Positions 22,340 to 33,034 of a stretch of DNA of 64,000 bases are shown here, in pieces. The stretch lies in NCBI GenBank assembly GCA_022494885.1, contig JAGVSM010003816.1:54943-118942 (forward strand). The letters are read 5' to 3'. The first letter of the stretch is position 1. Every line of letters starts with the position of its first letter. The position numbers were made by a program, and so were the translations under genes. This DNA comes from Micrasema longulum. Taxonomy: Eukaryota; Arthropoda; Insecta; Trichoptera; Brachycentridae. The notes beneath the pieces were generated by a model that was given only the letters and a program-made list of their open reading frames with translations, was not told where the DNA came from and did no database searches.

Positions 22340-22580
22340 TTCCCGCTTCTAATAGTGCATAGAGCACTGCATCGGTACACGAATTGCAGCGTATCTTGAT
22401 CATTTTTGTAACACGAAGGTTAAATTTACGTTTAGGTACTAGTCCTTGGACTATGAAAAATTCTGGTGTGAAAACACCCTTCGAAATAAATATATCAAAT
22501 CAAGCATTTTAGGAATCGAACCTAAGAACTCTCAGATGGCAGGCAAACGCGCTGACTATTACACCACCAGGCCGTACTGA
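22340..22580 (-). repeat. S1 SINE
   Basis: Minus strand: head with 'cctggtggtgtaatagtcag' and GGTTCGATTCC, body with 'cctaaacgtaa'-type sequence and tail 'gcagtgctctatgcactatt'. Complete by comparison with 58400-58650. Confidence 0.65.
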
Positions 22581-22679
22581 TCATCAAAACTACGTAATAT
22601 CTGTGTATATTAAGCAGCTTTCACAAATAATCCATTATTTCCAAGACCAAAACCAATGCTTAAAACATAGAAACTCGTG

Positions 22680-23020
22680 AAGCCACTGAAGAATTGCAGC
22701 CAGTACCGAGAAAGAGAACATCATATGGTCAATGTTTTCATTTATATCTTGGACCCAAATCCTTTGACAGTCTTCCAAAAAATGTTCGGGATAAATCAAA
22801 ATATCCCAAGTTCAAGAAGAAAATAATAAATATGCTAATGGACAGAAATTAAATTATCCCGGAAACTATGGTGTCACTATAATTCCTATAATCCAAGCTA
22901 CCCATACAAGTGTTTATAAGTATTTATATGTTTACCCATTCAAGATTTATAACAATGCGTTGTCTATTTGGAATCAATTATTTTCCGTATGTCTATGGAA
23001 AAAGTCAACAATTCATTGTG
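22680..23020 (+). pseudogene. CR1/jockey-like LINE C-terminus
   Basis: 22700-22850 reads RTSYGQCFHLYLGPKSFDSL, PKNVRDKSKYPKFKKKIINM and then a stop: the standard ORF2 ending. A second frame soon after (IPIIQATHT ... KIYNNALSIWNQLF) looks like a piece of another LINE end similar to 2833-3090. No RT core is present. Confidence 0.6.
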
Positions 23021-23024
23021 TTAC

Positions 23025-23410
23025 AAATATATACACGGTTTTTTAGGGTCATACCGTGAAACTTCAGCGGAACATTCCTCATGGTAAGTTTTTAAAAAAT
23101 CATAATAATTTTTTTATGATCTCAAAATTGAGTAAATTTTTAATTTCTTGGATTAGCATCCTTTCCGCAAACCCCTACCCCTCTCCGACAGAAAAAATGC
23201 GATAAAAACGTATTTGACCAACGAAGCGATATGCACCAGACACGGACAAGGAAAGCGGCTGGGTAGGAGAGAAGTAGGGGTTTATGGAAGGACTGCTAGT
23301 CCGAGAAATGAAAGATTTTTTCCATTTTGAGATCATATTTTTTTGAAATTTTTTAAAATGACTTTTTGAAGCTTACCATGATGAACGTTCTTCTTAAGTT
23401 AAGATAAAAT
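23025..23410. mobile_element. Long-TIR MITE (family T), copy 1
   Basis: It starts CACGGTTTTTTAGGGTCATA (23035). Inverted arms of ~130 bp cover 23045-23180 and 23265-23400, matching through 'acattcctcatggtaag' / 'cttaccatgatgaacgtt' and the 'cctacccctctcc' / 'ggagagaagtaggg' blocks. The second family member at 51085-51450 has the same outer motif. No coding capacity. Confidence 0.75.
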
Positions 23411-23419
23411 TTTAAAATA

Positions 23420-24200
23420 TCTTCCTCGGCACGTGTTTTCCCAGTGAGGAATATATTCTTAGTTCAAGCTAAGCTTTTAGATCTAAGACAAATATATTGT
23501 TTTCAATGTTTAAAATATATGTTTAAGAACCAAAATTCATTTACAAGTAATTTAAATAGATCAAGTCAAAGAAGGAATCGTGTGTTAGAAACACCACATT
23601 GTAAAACGAGGCTCGCACAGAGACATGCATATTTTATAGGCCCAAAAATTTTTAATTCTTCTTTTACTGATACAAACATTCAAAGTTTTCCTTCTTTTAA
23701 AAAACATGCACTTTCCTGGATTCAAACTAAAAATATGAACTCTTTTTTTCAATGATATATTTTGTTGCCCTTTAATAATAAGGAATATTTTTGTGTTTTT
23801 TTAAATATTTTTTATTTCCTTTTCTAATAACTATAAAAAAACAAAACATTTTATCTTGAATAGATTTTTTTATCTTTCTTATGTTACACAAAAATATTTT
23901 AAATGTCCATTATTTATTATAAGAGCAAATTTTCATTAACATTTTCGTGTGTACCCACGAACAGGCCATGCCTTTGAGAGACTTTTTTGTTTACTATTTT
24001 AAATATTTATATGTACTTCATTGCTATGTAAATATGCTTTATTTTTTTAATACTCTGTTCTATTACTTTTGATTATTGTAAAAAAACAAAAAAAATTTAA
24101 AAAATAAAAAAATAAAATAATTAATTATGTAATAAATATTTGGGAAGTCTTAAATAAATATATCAATTCCTTGTAAGAAAAGTTTAATTTTTTTTTATTT
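23420..24200 (+). pseudogene. CR1/jockey-like LINE C-terminus and 3' UTR
   Basis: The 103-codon open frame (23444-23755) contains RNRVLETPHCKTRLAQRHAY, FIGPKIFNSSF and PSFKKHALSWI: the late ORF2 'T-x...G-x-x-IFN...FK-x-x' pattern. No RT domain. The following ~400 bp is A+T-rich and plausibly 3' UTR. Confidence 0.6.
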
Positions 24201-24264
24201 GATATAAGGTACTTGTTTAACTTTGGAGTTAACTTTTTAAAATTTTGTTATTTTTTTACAAATC

Positions 24265-24615
24265 GAGCCGTTGCAGTGCTCTCAAAAAGCTGTCAACCAA
24301 TCATCGGCCGTAGAAATGCCGAGCAGATTCAAATGTCTCATCTCAGTCGATACCGAAGTGGGAGGGAGTGTGATTTACACCCCCCTCCTTTAAACTCATC
24401 TCAATTATTCGACGTTACCATGGTGACCGATCTGAATAATAATTATTATTATCGAGTAGAAGAAGGGACAGGAAGTGACGTAATTGAGATCGACGCGGGA
24501 TTGATTGGAGGAATTTGATTTGATTGACGTTCGCTGACATCTCTCGACAGGACGACGAACGTGGAACTATCAAATAGTAATCTGATTCGTGCCGGGAGCT
24601 TGTAATTTACGTATG
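24265..24615. promoter_or_regulatory. GC-richer single-copy block with regulatory-like motifs
   Basis: In an A+T-rich setting this block is balanced in composition and has no second copy in the window. It has an RFX/X-box-like imperfect palindrome GTTACCATGGTGAC (24414-24427), an ETS+CRE-like AGGAAGTGACGTAA (about 24470-24483) and a C-rich ACACCCCCCTCC (24377-24388). Overlapping frames on both strands are short and unrecognised. An enhancer, promoter or ultraconserved element is inference only. Confidence 0.35.
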
Positions 24616-24889
24616 TCTCAATATTGCTAATTGCCAAGTTTTTTTTATTGTCATCCTTATTATTTTATTTTTATTTAAAGAATAAACATATTTTACATAA
24701 AAAATAAAAGAAGGTGAAAAAAAATCATAAATCCAGTTGAAAGTTTTTCACAAATACTCATATAATGATAATTAAGCACATTATTACACAATTTAGAGAA
24801 AAAAAAAATTATTGTTATCAAAAACATTTTTTACTTTGTGATATGAAATTGTACACTTATTTGTTTATAAATTTGTATAAACCACTTAA

Positions 24890-24945
24890 TTTTTTTAATT
24901 TCACTTCGACCGGTTTCGAGGTTACTACCTCATCGTCAGGAATTT
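24890..24945 (-). ncRNA. Hammerhead-ribozyme-like motif
   Basis: Minus strand 24939 to 24906: CTGACGA (matches the core CUGANGA), one extra T, a 5-bp stem GAGGT/ACCTC with loop AGTA, then GAAA, a self-complementary CCGG and TC at the cleavage position. Nucleotides flanking the core (TTC before, GAA after) can start stem I. The extra nucleotide after A9 departs from the consensus, though such insertions are known in a viroid ribozyme. Stem III is only four pairs and would need dimer pairing. Activity is unproven. Confidence 0.4.
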
Positions 24946-24954
24946 AACTAACTT

Positions 24955-25192
24955 ATAATTACACGCGTTGCTATTTATACAATAAAATATTGTCTAAATC
25001 GAACGATTAAAAATTAGTAAAGCCATTAATAAAAACTTCAAATAATAAATAATCAATTAAATTTAACTTCGAGTCCTCTTTTAAAACTATTCCCGTTATG
25101 ATTTATTTTATCTTCTTTCTCTCTCTTTCTTTCAATTTTCTGTCTCTTTCATATAATATTTTATTATATAAATAGCAACGCGTGTAATTATG
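24955..25192. repeat. Inverted repeat around LINE-E side
   Basis: 'attacacgcgttgctattta' (24959-24978) is repeated inverted at about 25161-25186 ('taaatagcaacgcgtgtaat'). With A+T-rich extensions the arms reach ~35 bp, spacer about 170 bp. It lies between the hammerhead-like motif and LINE-E. Confidence 0.65.
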
Positions 25193-25696
25193 TACATGTT
25201 TTTGTAAAATTCTAAATATATCTACTTTTACACATCTAGGAAATATTATCACTGTAACTCTCCAAAAAAAGAGACAGTGTTTTACTTGTTTATTTATAAG
25301 AGTTTATATAATTTTAAATACAAGTACATATGAAAAAAAAAAAAACATAGCATATATAAAGAAAAAACATAAAACAACAATACATTCATACTAATTAAAA
25401 TTTAATGTTGTTTTTACACGTATTCAAAAAATTTCTTTAAATAAAATTTAAATTTATTTATTGATTTGTTATTTTTAATAGTTTTTAGTTCATTGGGAAG
25501 ATTATTAAAATTTTGTTCACCTTTGAAGACAGAGCTATTTTGACCATGACTTGTATGAAATTAAGGAATTTAAATATTATGTTGGTATCTGAGTGACTTA
25601 TTCATCTCAAACTCTTTTATTTTTTCTTCTTTTATAAATTTGTATAAAAGAATTGATTTTATAAAGAGCGTCAACTGTATGAACCTTAAATATAGA

Positions 25697-27364
25697 TTTA
25701 CAGTGGATTTTTTAATTGGCTCTAGCATTGTTGAAATTTTTCCAATTATTTTGTTTATGTAATAGATGTAGAAATCCCAAATAAATAAAATAAATAAAAT
25801 AAATAAAATAAATAAAATAAATAAAATAAATAAAATAAATAAAACAAATTAAACAAATTAAACAAATAAAACAAATAAAACAAATAGAACAAATAGAACA
25901 AATAGAACAAATAGAACAAATAGAACAAATAAAACAAATAAAACAAATAAAACAAATAAAACAAATAAAACAAATAAAACAAATAAAACAAATAAAATAA
26001 ATAAAATAAATAAAACAAATAAAATAAATAAAATAAATAAAATAAATAAAGTAAATAAAGTAAATAAAGTAAATAAAGTAAATAAAGTAAATAAAGTAAA
26101 TAAAGTAAATAAAGTAAATAAAGTAAATAAAGTAAATAAAGTAAATAAAGTAAATAAAGGAAATAAAGTAAATAAAGTAAATAAAGTAAATAAAGTAAAT
26201 AAAGTAAATAAAGTAAATAAAGTAAATAAAGTAAATAAAGTAAATAAAGTAAATAAAGTAAATAAAGTAAATAAAGTAAATAAAGTAAATAAAGTAAATA
26301 AAGTAAGTAAAGTAAATAAAGTAAATAAAGTAAATAAAGTAAATAAAGTAAATAAAGTAAATAAAGTAAATAAAGTAAATAAAGTAAATAAAGTAAATAA
26401 AGTAAATAAAGTAAATAAAGTAAATAAAGTAAATAAAGTAAATAAAGTAAATAAAGTAAATAAAGGAAATAAAGTAAATAAAGTAAATAAAGTAAATAAA
26501 GTAAATAAAGTAAATAAAGTAAATAAAGTAAATAAAGTAAATAAAGTAAATAAAGTAAGTAAAGTAAATAAAGTAAATAAAGTAAATAAAGTAAATAAAG
26601 TAAATAAAGTAAATAAAGTAAATAAAGTAAATAAAGTAAATAAAGTAAATAAAGTAAATAAAGTAAATAAAGTAAATAAAGTAAATAAAGTAAATAAAGT
26701 AAATAAAGTAAATAAAGTAAGTAAAGTAAATAAAGTAAATAAAGTAAATAAAGTAAATAAAGTAAATAAAGTAAATAAAGTAAATAAAGTAAATAAAGTA
26801 AATAAAGTAAATAAAGTAAATAAAGTAAATAAAGTAAATAAAGTAAATAAAGTAAATAAAGTAAATAAAGTAAATAAAGTAAATAAAATAAATAAAATAA
26901 ATAAAATAAATAAAATAGATAAAATAGATAAAATAGATAAAATAGATCAAATAGATAAAATAGATAAAATAGATAAAATAAATAAAATAGATAAAATAGA
27001 TAAAATAGATAAAATAGAAAAAATAAATAAACGTGAAATAAAATGAAATAAAATGAAATAAACAAATAAATGAAACGGAAATAAATGAAATAAAATGAAA
27101 TAAAATGAAATAAAATGAAATAAATGAAAATAAAATGAAATAAATGAAATAAAATGAAATAAAACTAAAATAAATTAAACAACGAAATAAATGAAATAAA
27201 TGAAATAACGAAACAGCTAAAACAAAGTAGAAATAAATGAAATAAATGAAATAAATGAAATAAATGAAATAAATGAAATAAATGAAATAAATGAAATAAA
27301 TGAAATAAATGAAATAAATGAAATAAATGAAATAAATGAAATAAATAAAATAAATAAATATAGA
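25697..27364 (+). mobile_element. Retroelement end with expanded 9-bp tail
   Basis: About 85 bp of unique sequence (25697-25780, ending 'gtagaaatccc') is followed by the 9-mer array to 27355. The whole insert is bounded by AAATATAGA at 25688-25696 and 27356-27364. This is what a 5'-truncated retroposon with an A+T-rich simple tail looks like, except that the tail is ~1.58 kb. The donor family is not identified. Confidence 0.65.
25780..27355. repeat. 9-bp satellite/microsatellite block
   Basis: About 175 units of a 9-mer in homogeneous sub-blocks: AAATAAAAT (25780-25845), AAACAAAT-type units (25845-25990), AAATAAAAT again, a long uniform AAATAAAGT block (about 26048-26885), AAATAGATA-type units (26915-27015), irregular AAATGAAAT/AAATAAATG types to 27355. 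Rare variants (GGAAAT at 26160 and 26466; GTAAGT at 26303, 26555, 26717) stay in 9-bp register. Because the unit is three codons, two frames stay open for >400 codons of FIY or LYL repeats. These are not genes. Confidence 0.95.
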
Positions 27365-27559
27365 CTTTCCGTATTGAATGCCGAGGATTTCTTTAAAATT
27401 ACTTTATTAATTAATCTTTGTACTATTTTTAAGAGGGTTTAATCACTATCCCATCCATATTGTAACAAAGATTGTACAATTGAGTAATAAGATTTTTTTA
27501 AATGATTGATTTTTAAAATATTCCTTAATCATATTAATATGTTTATTCATTTTCTAATT

Positions 27560-27795
27560 CGATAATTAATATTAATAAATTACAACAGAGATGGAGAACA
27601 TTTTAGACGAATGAATTGGGAATTCCAAGCATTTACAGGGCTTATGACCTGTCGTTGGTTTAAGTGATTAAGAAGTTTAAAAATTTGAAAATTGTTTTCA
27701 AGCTTTGCCTAGTTTGTGAAATAATTCGATCAAATAAATCTCTTCACAACAATGATGGTTTCAGATCTTTAACTTCACTTAAATGGTTTAACTCT
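27560..27795. repeat. P element, left end and distal block
   Basis: It begins ATTACAACAGAGATGGAGAA, then 'tttacagggcttatgacctg', then jumps to 'gaaaattgttttcaagcttt' and the 'atggtttcagatctttaact' block, so the core has been deleted. Confidence 0.65.
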
Positions 27796-27799
27796 TTAA

Positions 27800-28320
27800 C
27801 TTCCTGGTGCCCGAAAAAATAACTAGACATAGACAGGTGCCACCGTTTTGTAGCAACAATTCACGGACAGTGTATACTTGTAATGCCGTACTAAACAGAC
27901 TTCATGAACTCGGCAAAAGTTATTTCCACGTATCTGATATATTTAGTGTAGGGTATTGTTCCCATAGAACAAACCTTTTGAACTTTTTTAAAGATGGTGA
28001 ATGGCAATTATATTTATTTATCTATGCATTTCATGATATATGCAATTTTTTGTTCATTTTGCTGATTGATGATTGTTTTATTATATCACTTTAAAATATT
28101 TTATTATTTAATTTGTTTTTTACATTTATTCTTGAATTGCTTAAACTTTCTACTGAATATGTTGTTTAATTGTTTAGATTATTTTTTTTATAAATCTTGG
28201 GTAAAAGGAAATTTATTTTTAAAAAAATAAAAAAATATTGTGCCAAATATGTTCGTATTATAAATTTTTGTAAAAGGCCGATTTGCTGTTTATGTTAAAT
28301 AATATATAAATAAAATAAAT
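27800..28320 (+). pseudogene. LINE C-terminus and 3' UTR
   Basis: The frame at 27807-28094 reads ITRHRQVPPFCSNNSRTVYT, CNAVLNRLHELGKSYFHVSD and then a hydrophobic run. 'R-x-VPP...RT...N' followed by 'N-L' resembles a CR1/jockey-type ORF2 tail. The end has AATATATAAATAAAATAAAT at about 28300. Confidence 0.45.
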
Positions 28321-28500
28321 CAACAGATCGAAGAATTGAAGAAATATGAATGTTCAAAGATTGGCAAATGTTACACAGTGTGTAAAGCGGTCAATCAAAC
28401 CAGCCAACGACATGTCAAAGGCCCTGTAAATGCCTAGACCTCCAAATTTCCTTTTTTTTAAACTTTCACCGTCTCTATTGTAATGTGTCAACATTATTAT
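28320..28500 (+). repeat. P element half
   Basis: 'caacagatcgaagaattgaa', 'atgttacacagtgtgtaaag', 'aatgcctagacctccaaatt', right end 'ctttcaccgtctctattgta'. Confidence 0.6.
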
Positions 28501-28689
28501 ATGTTTAAGTTGCGAGCGGCGCAAGGGCCGGCTCTATTAATTCGGGTTTTCTTTCCTAGTCACTCATACATCCTTGCTATTATAATTGTATTGAACATTC
28601 TAAGGTAATTTTTATGCAAAATAAAAGAGTTTTCAATATTATTCAAATAAACATTTATCAAACCTATCAATTGTGACAACTTGCGCCTA

Positions 28690-28930
28690 GAGTATTTGAA
28701 GATCCGAAATGTTAATCAGTGTGGTGAATGTTAATTAGTGTGTGAAGTGGCCACTCCGACCAGCCAATTGAAGGTCATAAACCTTGTAAATGGCTAGACT
28801 TTCGTATTTCCTTATCAGAAATGATTATCGCTCAATGAATTTAAATTAAACATTCTTCCTAGGAAGTGAAATCTAGCATGTCTATAAATATCTGGACATA
28901 TTCAAAATATTTTAAATTACAATTAATTTA
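28690..28930 (+). repeat. P element half and A arm
   Basis: 'gtggtgaatgttaattagtg' and 'tcataaaccttgtaaatggc', followed at 28850-28920 by a degenerate reverse A arm ('tctataaatatctggacata'). Confidence 0.55.
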
Positions 28931-29440
28931 AAAAAAACATTTCACTTGCAAACCTAATAAAACGTTCAATAACGAAAATACTATTTTTATTTTGAAAAAA
29001 AAAAGAAAATAAAACAGTATGCATACAGTACAATAAATATATACGTATAACCTACCCGCAGTAATAAAATGAAATCATATTTAGAATTTCAACCCTTTCA
29101 CCGGAATCTGGGGTAGTCAATCACCCCTCTAGATATGCAAATTCTATCAATTATTTGTTTGAGATCACCCCCTTCCCAGGAGCCATATTTCGGGGGTAGT
29201 TGGAAGCTTCAGACCACAATGGATAAACTAATTTAAATACCATGTATGAACGATGTTGTGACTTTGAATCCGGAATTCTGCAAACACAATAGAACCCAGT
29301 AAAAAGAGTCAATATCTCAACAAATATGAAGAAAGTATTTGAGGAAATAAATATTGATGCTTAACACGCCTGAAAAATGAGGAACTTTCTCCCATGTGTT
29401 TTAGGATTCGGATTTTTTTTTTTGTAAAAAATATACTAAT
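28931..29440. other. Gap, no gene
   Basis: A+T-rich. 29090-29210 is less A+T-rich with CCCCTTCCCAGGAG. No repeat copy or gene identified. Confidence 0.3.
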
Positions 29441-29442
29441 TT

Positions 29443-29525
29443 ATTGGTCCCATGGTGTTATGGCTATGACGCTTGCTTACAAACGGTGGGTTCCAGGATC
29501 GATTCCCGATTAAATTGAAAAAATT
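29443..29525 (+). repeat. tRNA-like SINE head
   Basis: A box 'atggtgttatggctatgacg' and B box 'ggatcgattcccg' at tRNA spacing. The cloverleaf is incomplete, so it is a SINE rather than a tRNA gene. Confidence 0.5.
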
Positions 29526-31680
29526 TATTATATTTAAATCTTGGTATTCCGAAATGTAATTTTTCAATGTAATGGGAGTTCTAATATATAAGATCAGGTG
29601 CCATTTTTTAAAATTAATTCTACAATTAATAAAAAAGACAAATCTAATCAGATAATTGGTTTTCTAAATTGCAATAGTCATCATAATCATCATCTTCAAT
29701 TATTTCGCTTATTTTTTGTCTAATTGCGATATCGTCACCGTTCAGGCAAAAGTTACTAACTCTAAAAGTGACAGTTTTTATAAAATTTACCATTCATTAT
29801 GTTCGTCAAGAGGGAATCATCACTAAGCTAACTAAGTTTTTTTTTAAATTATGAATCCGAATTATTTAATTTTACCATCTCATTATTTTTATTTATTAAA
29901 TCATATTTTTTTTTTTCTTAAATTGAAATTATTTTTCAACCACAGCATTGGAATAATTATTCTTAATATAACCTTTTTTTCACTAACTCGAATAGCTTGC
30001 ATTGTTCAGATTATAAGCAAGCAAACTTTTGCTGTGTACTTACAAGTGTGTAAAGTGGCTAATTTATGAAGCCAATGACAGGTCATAAACCCTGTAAATA
30101 CCTAGACTTCCATATCCCTTCTCAAAAATGACACATACTCTGTTTGCAACTAATTCAAGAGCAAAAGTAACTTAGCCACCTTATCTCGTTAAAAATCCTC
30201 CAGATATTTTTTTTATTTTTTATTTTTATTTATTTACAATTTTAAAAAACCCGTTAGGGTTACATTAGAAATTTAATATTGTCTAGTCATTTTATGTCTC
30301 GTCTAGTCTAGTTAGTTCAGTCATGTGTTTATTTTTTTTTTTTTTTTCTATTTTTTTTTATTTTTTTTTCATCATCATTTATCAGAAGGAAAATGCTACC
30401 ACTGGAATTTATTTAAAAAGCCGGAATGAATTATGCTGTATGCATAAAACATCCTAAACACAAAAACCTGATTTTGCTCTGCACTCGAATTTTCAAATTA
30501 CTATTTCTCAAAATGATGTTTTTTTTAATTACTGACTTTTATCTGAACGGTGACAAGAATGACAAACTGAGTAGTAGAATAAAATTTTATTAAACTCGCT
30601 GATTATAAATTGTTTTCTTCAAAGCAACGAAAATAAATGTTTTGATTTTCATCTTTTTAAAATGAACAAAACTGAAAAGAAGACGCTCGGCCTTTAAAAT
30701 GTTTTTTGGGTATGTGGAGGGAGTGCTTTCACAGAGTACAAAATATTGTCGCCATTAAAGCAGAAGTCACTCACCCAAAAATCACAATTTTGTGAAATCG
30801 TAATTTGAATGTTGGGAGACCAAGGAAAAATTTGATTTTAGTGTTTTAGGTCATTTATGTATACAACATAATTTCTTTGTGTATTTTTAGTTAATTTTAT
30901 TAATATTTTTTTTTTTCAGATACATTTTCATATACCTGGAATATTTTTTGTTGTGGCAAGATGGCTAAAATTTGGTTTAATGACTTTAACTTGTTCAAAA
31001 ACTAGACAATGCAAGCTAAAAGAGATAATTAATGTATGAAAATATTACAAAAAAAACCACAATTTTATTTTAGTTTAAAATACTTATGATTTGAAGAAAT
31101 ATTATCTAAGTATTTCATTGTTTTATAAGTTATTATTCAAATATGTTATTTTTAGGACGAAAACTGTTATATAAAAAAAAATTATAAAAATCTGCTTTAA
31201 CTGTAAATAAATTATTTTTACTTTTCAGTGATTTATGCTTATTGAGATTTTATTGAAAGTCATACAACTTTTTTTCACTAACAGCAAATAATTTCGATTT
31301 ACGCAATTTTTTTCTATATAAGTAACCTTGGTGACTTTTGCCAAATAAAAAAACATAATTTTACGCTTTGAATGGCATATTCAACTCAAAATTGGACTTT
31401 TCAGTGTTAGTGATTTTTGACGATATATAATTCATTAAGTCAGTGTCTAAAACAATATTCAGCAATTTTGTTAAAAAGTTCATTCAAATGTTGTATTGAC
31501 GCCTGTGTAAAATGAGTCACGTTTAACTTTGTCTCTGAAGGGATTAACTCTTTCAAAACTGAACAAATTTATTTACTAGAAAAGTTATGTTTATGTAAGA
31601 AATAAAAAATGACGGTAAAGAACATAAATCAGTTTCTACAAAAAAAATATTTACGTTTCCATAACCTATACAAATCTTAT
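29526..31680. other. A+T-rich gap with P fragment and inverted blocks
   Basis: 30040-30140 is a P-element half. 30195-30420 is T-rich low complexity with 'aacccgttagggttacatta', similar to the 3' end of LINE-C (41760-41790), so probably a LINE 3'-UTR scrap on the minus strand. 'tcaccgttcaggcaaaagtt' (29737) recurs inverted at about 30530-30552. No gene seen. Confidence 0.35.
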
Positions 31681-31684
31681 TATT

Positions 31685-32040
31685 TCACTATCCGCAACCT
31701 ACGGAGCATAAGGCACTTGGTTGGTATTACAAATCAGTGATCATTTGTGATACACATCAAAGTAAAATGACCTTTGACGCTTACATAAAAAAAAAACGAG
31801 GAAAATTAATTGTGGCTCATTTTACTTTTCAAATTACATCAATATTTTTTAATGTAAAAAGAAAACTTATCATTTTTTTTTCATCTAACAGGCCAGGAGG
31901 CCCAATGATATTGGTGCAGCACAGAACACACGGATTTGAGAAAAATCACGTCGAATTTTTGTGTTCTCATCTAGAATCGAACTTGGAGTTTTTCATTCGT
32001 AAGTCGCGCATCTCTTAGCCATTACACTATGGAGGCAGCC
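31685..32040 (-). repeat. S1 tail next to S3 SINE
   Basis: 31690-31745 is the terminal block of S1 ('gagcataaggcacttggttg'). 31885-32040 is a complete S3 SINE on the minus strand with head 'ctgcctccatagtgtaatgg' and B-box-like GTTCGATTC. Confidence 0.6.
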
Positions 32041-32214
32041 AATGTCATTTTCCTTTTTTGTCGTTTATATTATATAAATATTAAATTTTCGTTAGTTAAG
32101 TCGATATTAATGGCAGTTGTATACGATCTACAGTTCCTAAATATTTTTTTATTTTTTTTAAATAATCTGTTTTTTATGTAAATGATTATTTTGATCATAA
32201 TGCCTCATTTAAAA

Positions 32215-32660
32215 AAAATGTTTCAACAACATTTTAAGTCTATCCAAATGAACTGGATTCAACCCCCTGGGAGTTTTTAATTTTAATATAATATATCAAC
32301 AGAGATAAGAAATATTTTACAGAGTGGAATGTAGTAGTAATAGTAAGTCTAGGCATTAACAGGGCTTAAGACCTGTCATTGGCTGGTTTAAGTGGCCCTT
32401 TTATACACTTAGTAACATTCACAATTCAAATATATTTAGAAGTTGTTGATTTTAATGACTCCCTATGGAGTGAAATCCATTTTTTTTGTCTACAAACATT
32501 TGGACAAACTCAAAATATTGCAATAAATCTTGTTCAAGAAGAAATTTTAAAAGTTGGAAAATTGTTTTCAGGTGTTGCCTAGTATGCGAAATAATTTGTT
32601 CAGACGAATCTCTTTGATACAATAAAAGTTTTAGCTCTTTAACTTCAGTAAAATACCGAA
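32215..32660. repeat. A-P-A' composite foldback
   Basis: A arm (32222-32275), P with core reading 'gacctgtcattggctggttt' (32280-32430), inverted A' arm (32452-32525), then the 'gaaaattgttttcaggtgtt' and 'caataaaagttttagctctt' blocks. It shows the composite order A - P - A' within 440 bp. Confidence 0.7.
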
Positions 32661-32975
32661 GAAAAAAATGAAAAATATGGATGTTACAACAAAGGTAAAA
32701 TTGTGAATTTTACAGCGTGTCACGTAGCAACTTAAACCAACAAATATACTTCCATATTCCTTTTTCTAAAACATTTTCCATCCCTGTTGTAATTTGTTAA
32801 TACATGGAAGAATGAAAAGAATATAGATGTTCAAACATACGCAGAGTGGCAAATATAACAGTGTGTAAAGTGGCCACTTAAATCAGCTAGTGGCAGGTCA
32901 CAAGCCCTGTAAATACCTAGAATTCTATATCTCCTTCTATAAAATGTTCTACATCTGTTTTGTGATATGCTCAAT
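32661..32975 (+). repeat. Two P halves in tandem
   Basis: Two direct partial P copies: 32661-32800 (degenerate core) and 32805-32975 ('atggaagaatgaaaagaata', 'cagtgtgtaaagtggccact', 'caggtcacaagccctgtaaa'). Confidence 0.6.
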
Positions 32976-33034
32976 TTATATTTGTTATTTCACGAGAAAA
33001 TAATTTTTCAAATGAAATGTTATCATAATTATTT

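Larger units (their letters stand above)
25195..27450 (-). pseudogene. LINE-E ORF2 C-terminus split by satellite insertion
   Basis: The minus strand matches 55640-56290 (+). In the intact paralogue the frame reads TESLFKIFKVHTVDTFYKIN, then EFEMNKSLRYQH and HTSHGQNSFVFKG, a CR1/jockey-type C-terminus. Here the same sequence occupies 27450-27365 and 25687-25200, and 1.67 kb is inserted between 'gtctat' and 'tttaaggttcat'. The flanking LINE sequence also has frame breaks. The 3' UTR contains 'gtaactctccaaaaa' in both copies. Confidence 0.8.

Noticed and set aside
24213..24637. 101- and 62-codon frames on opposite strands as exons
   Set aside because: They overlap each other in the GC-richer block, have no family resemblance and no convincing splice sites. 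Left as a regulatory candidate only.
25712..27065. Two very long minus-strand open frames (412 and 436 codons) of FIY and LYL repeats
   Set aside because: They are translations of a 9-bp microsatellite whose unit is a multiple of three. No promoter, no non-repetitive coding sequence.
25780..27355. CRISPR-like array
   Set aside because: No spacers; contiguous 9-bp units in a eukaryotic A+T-rich setting.
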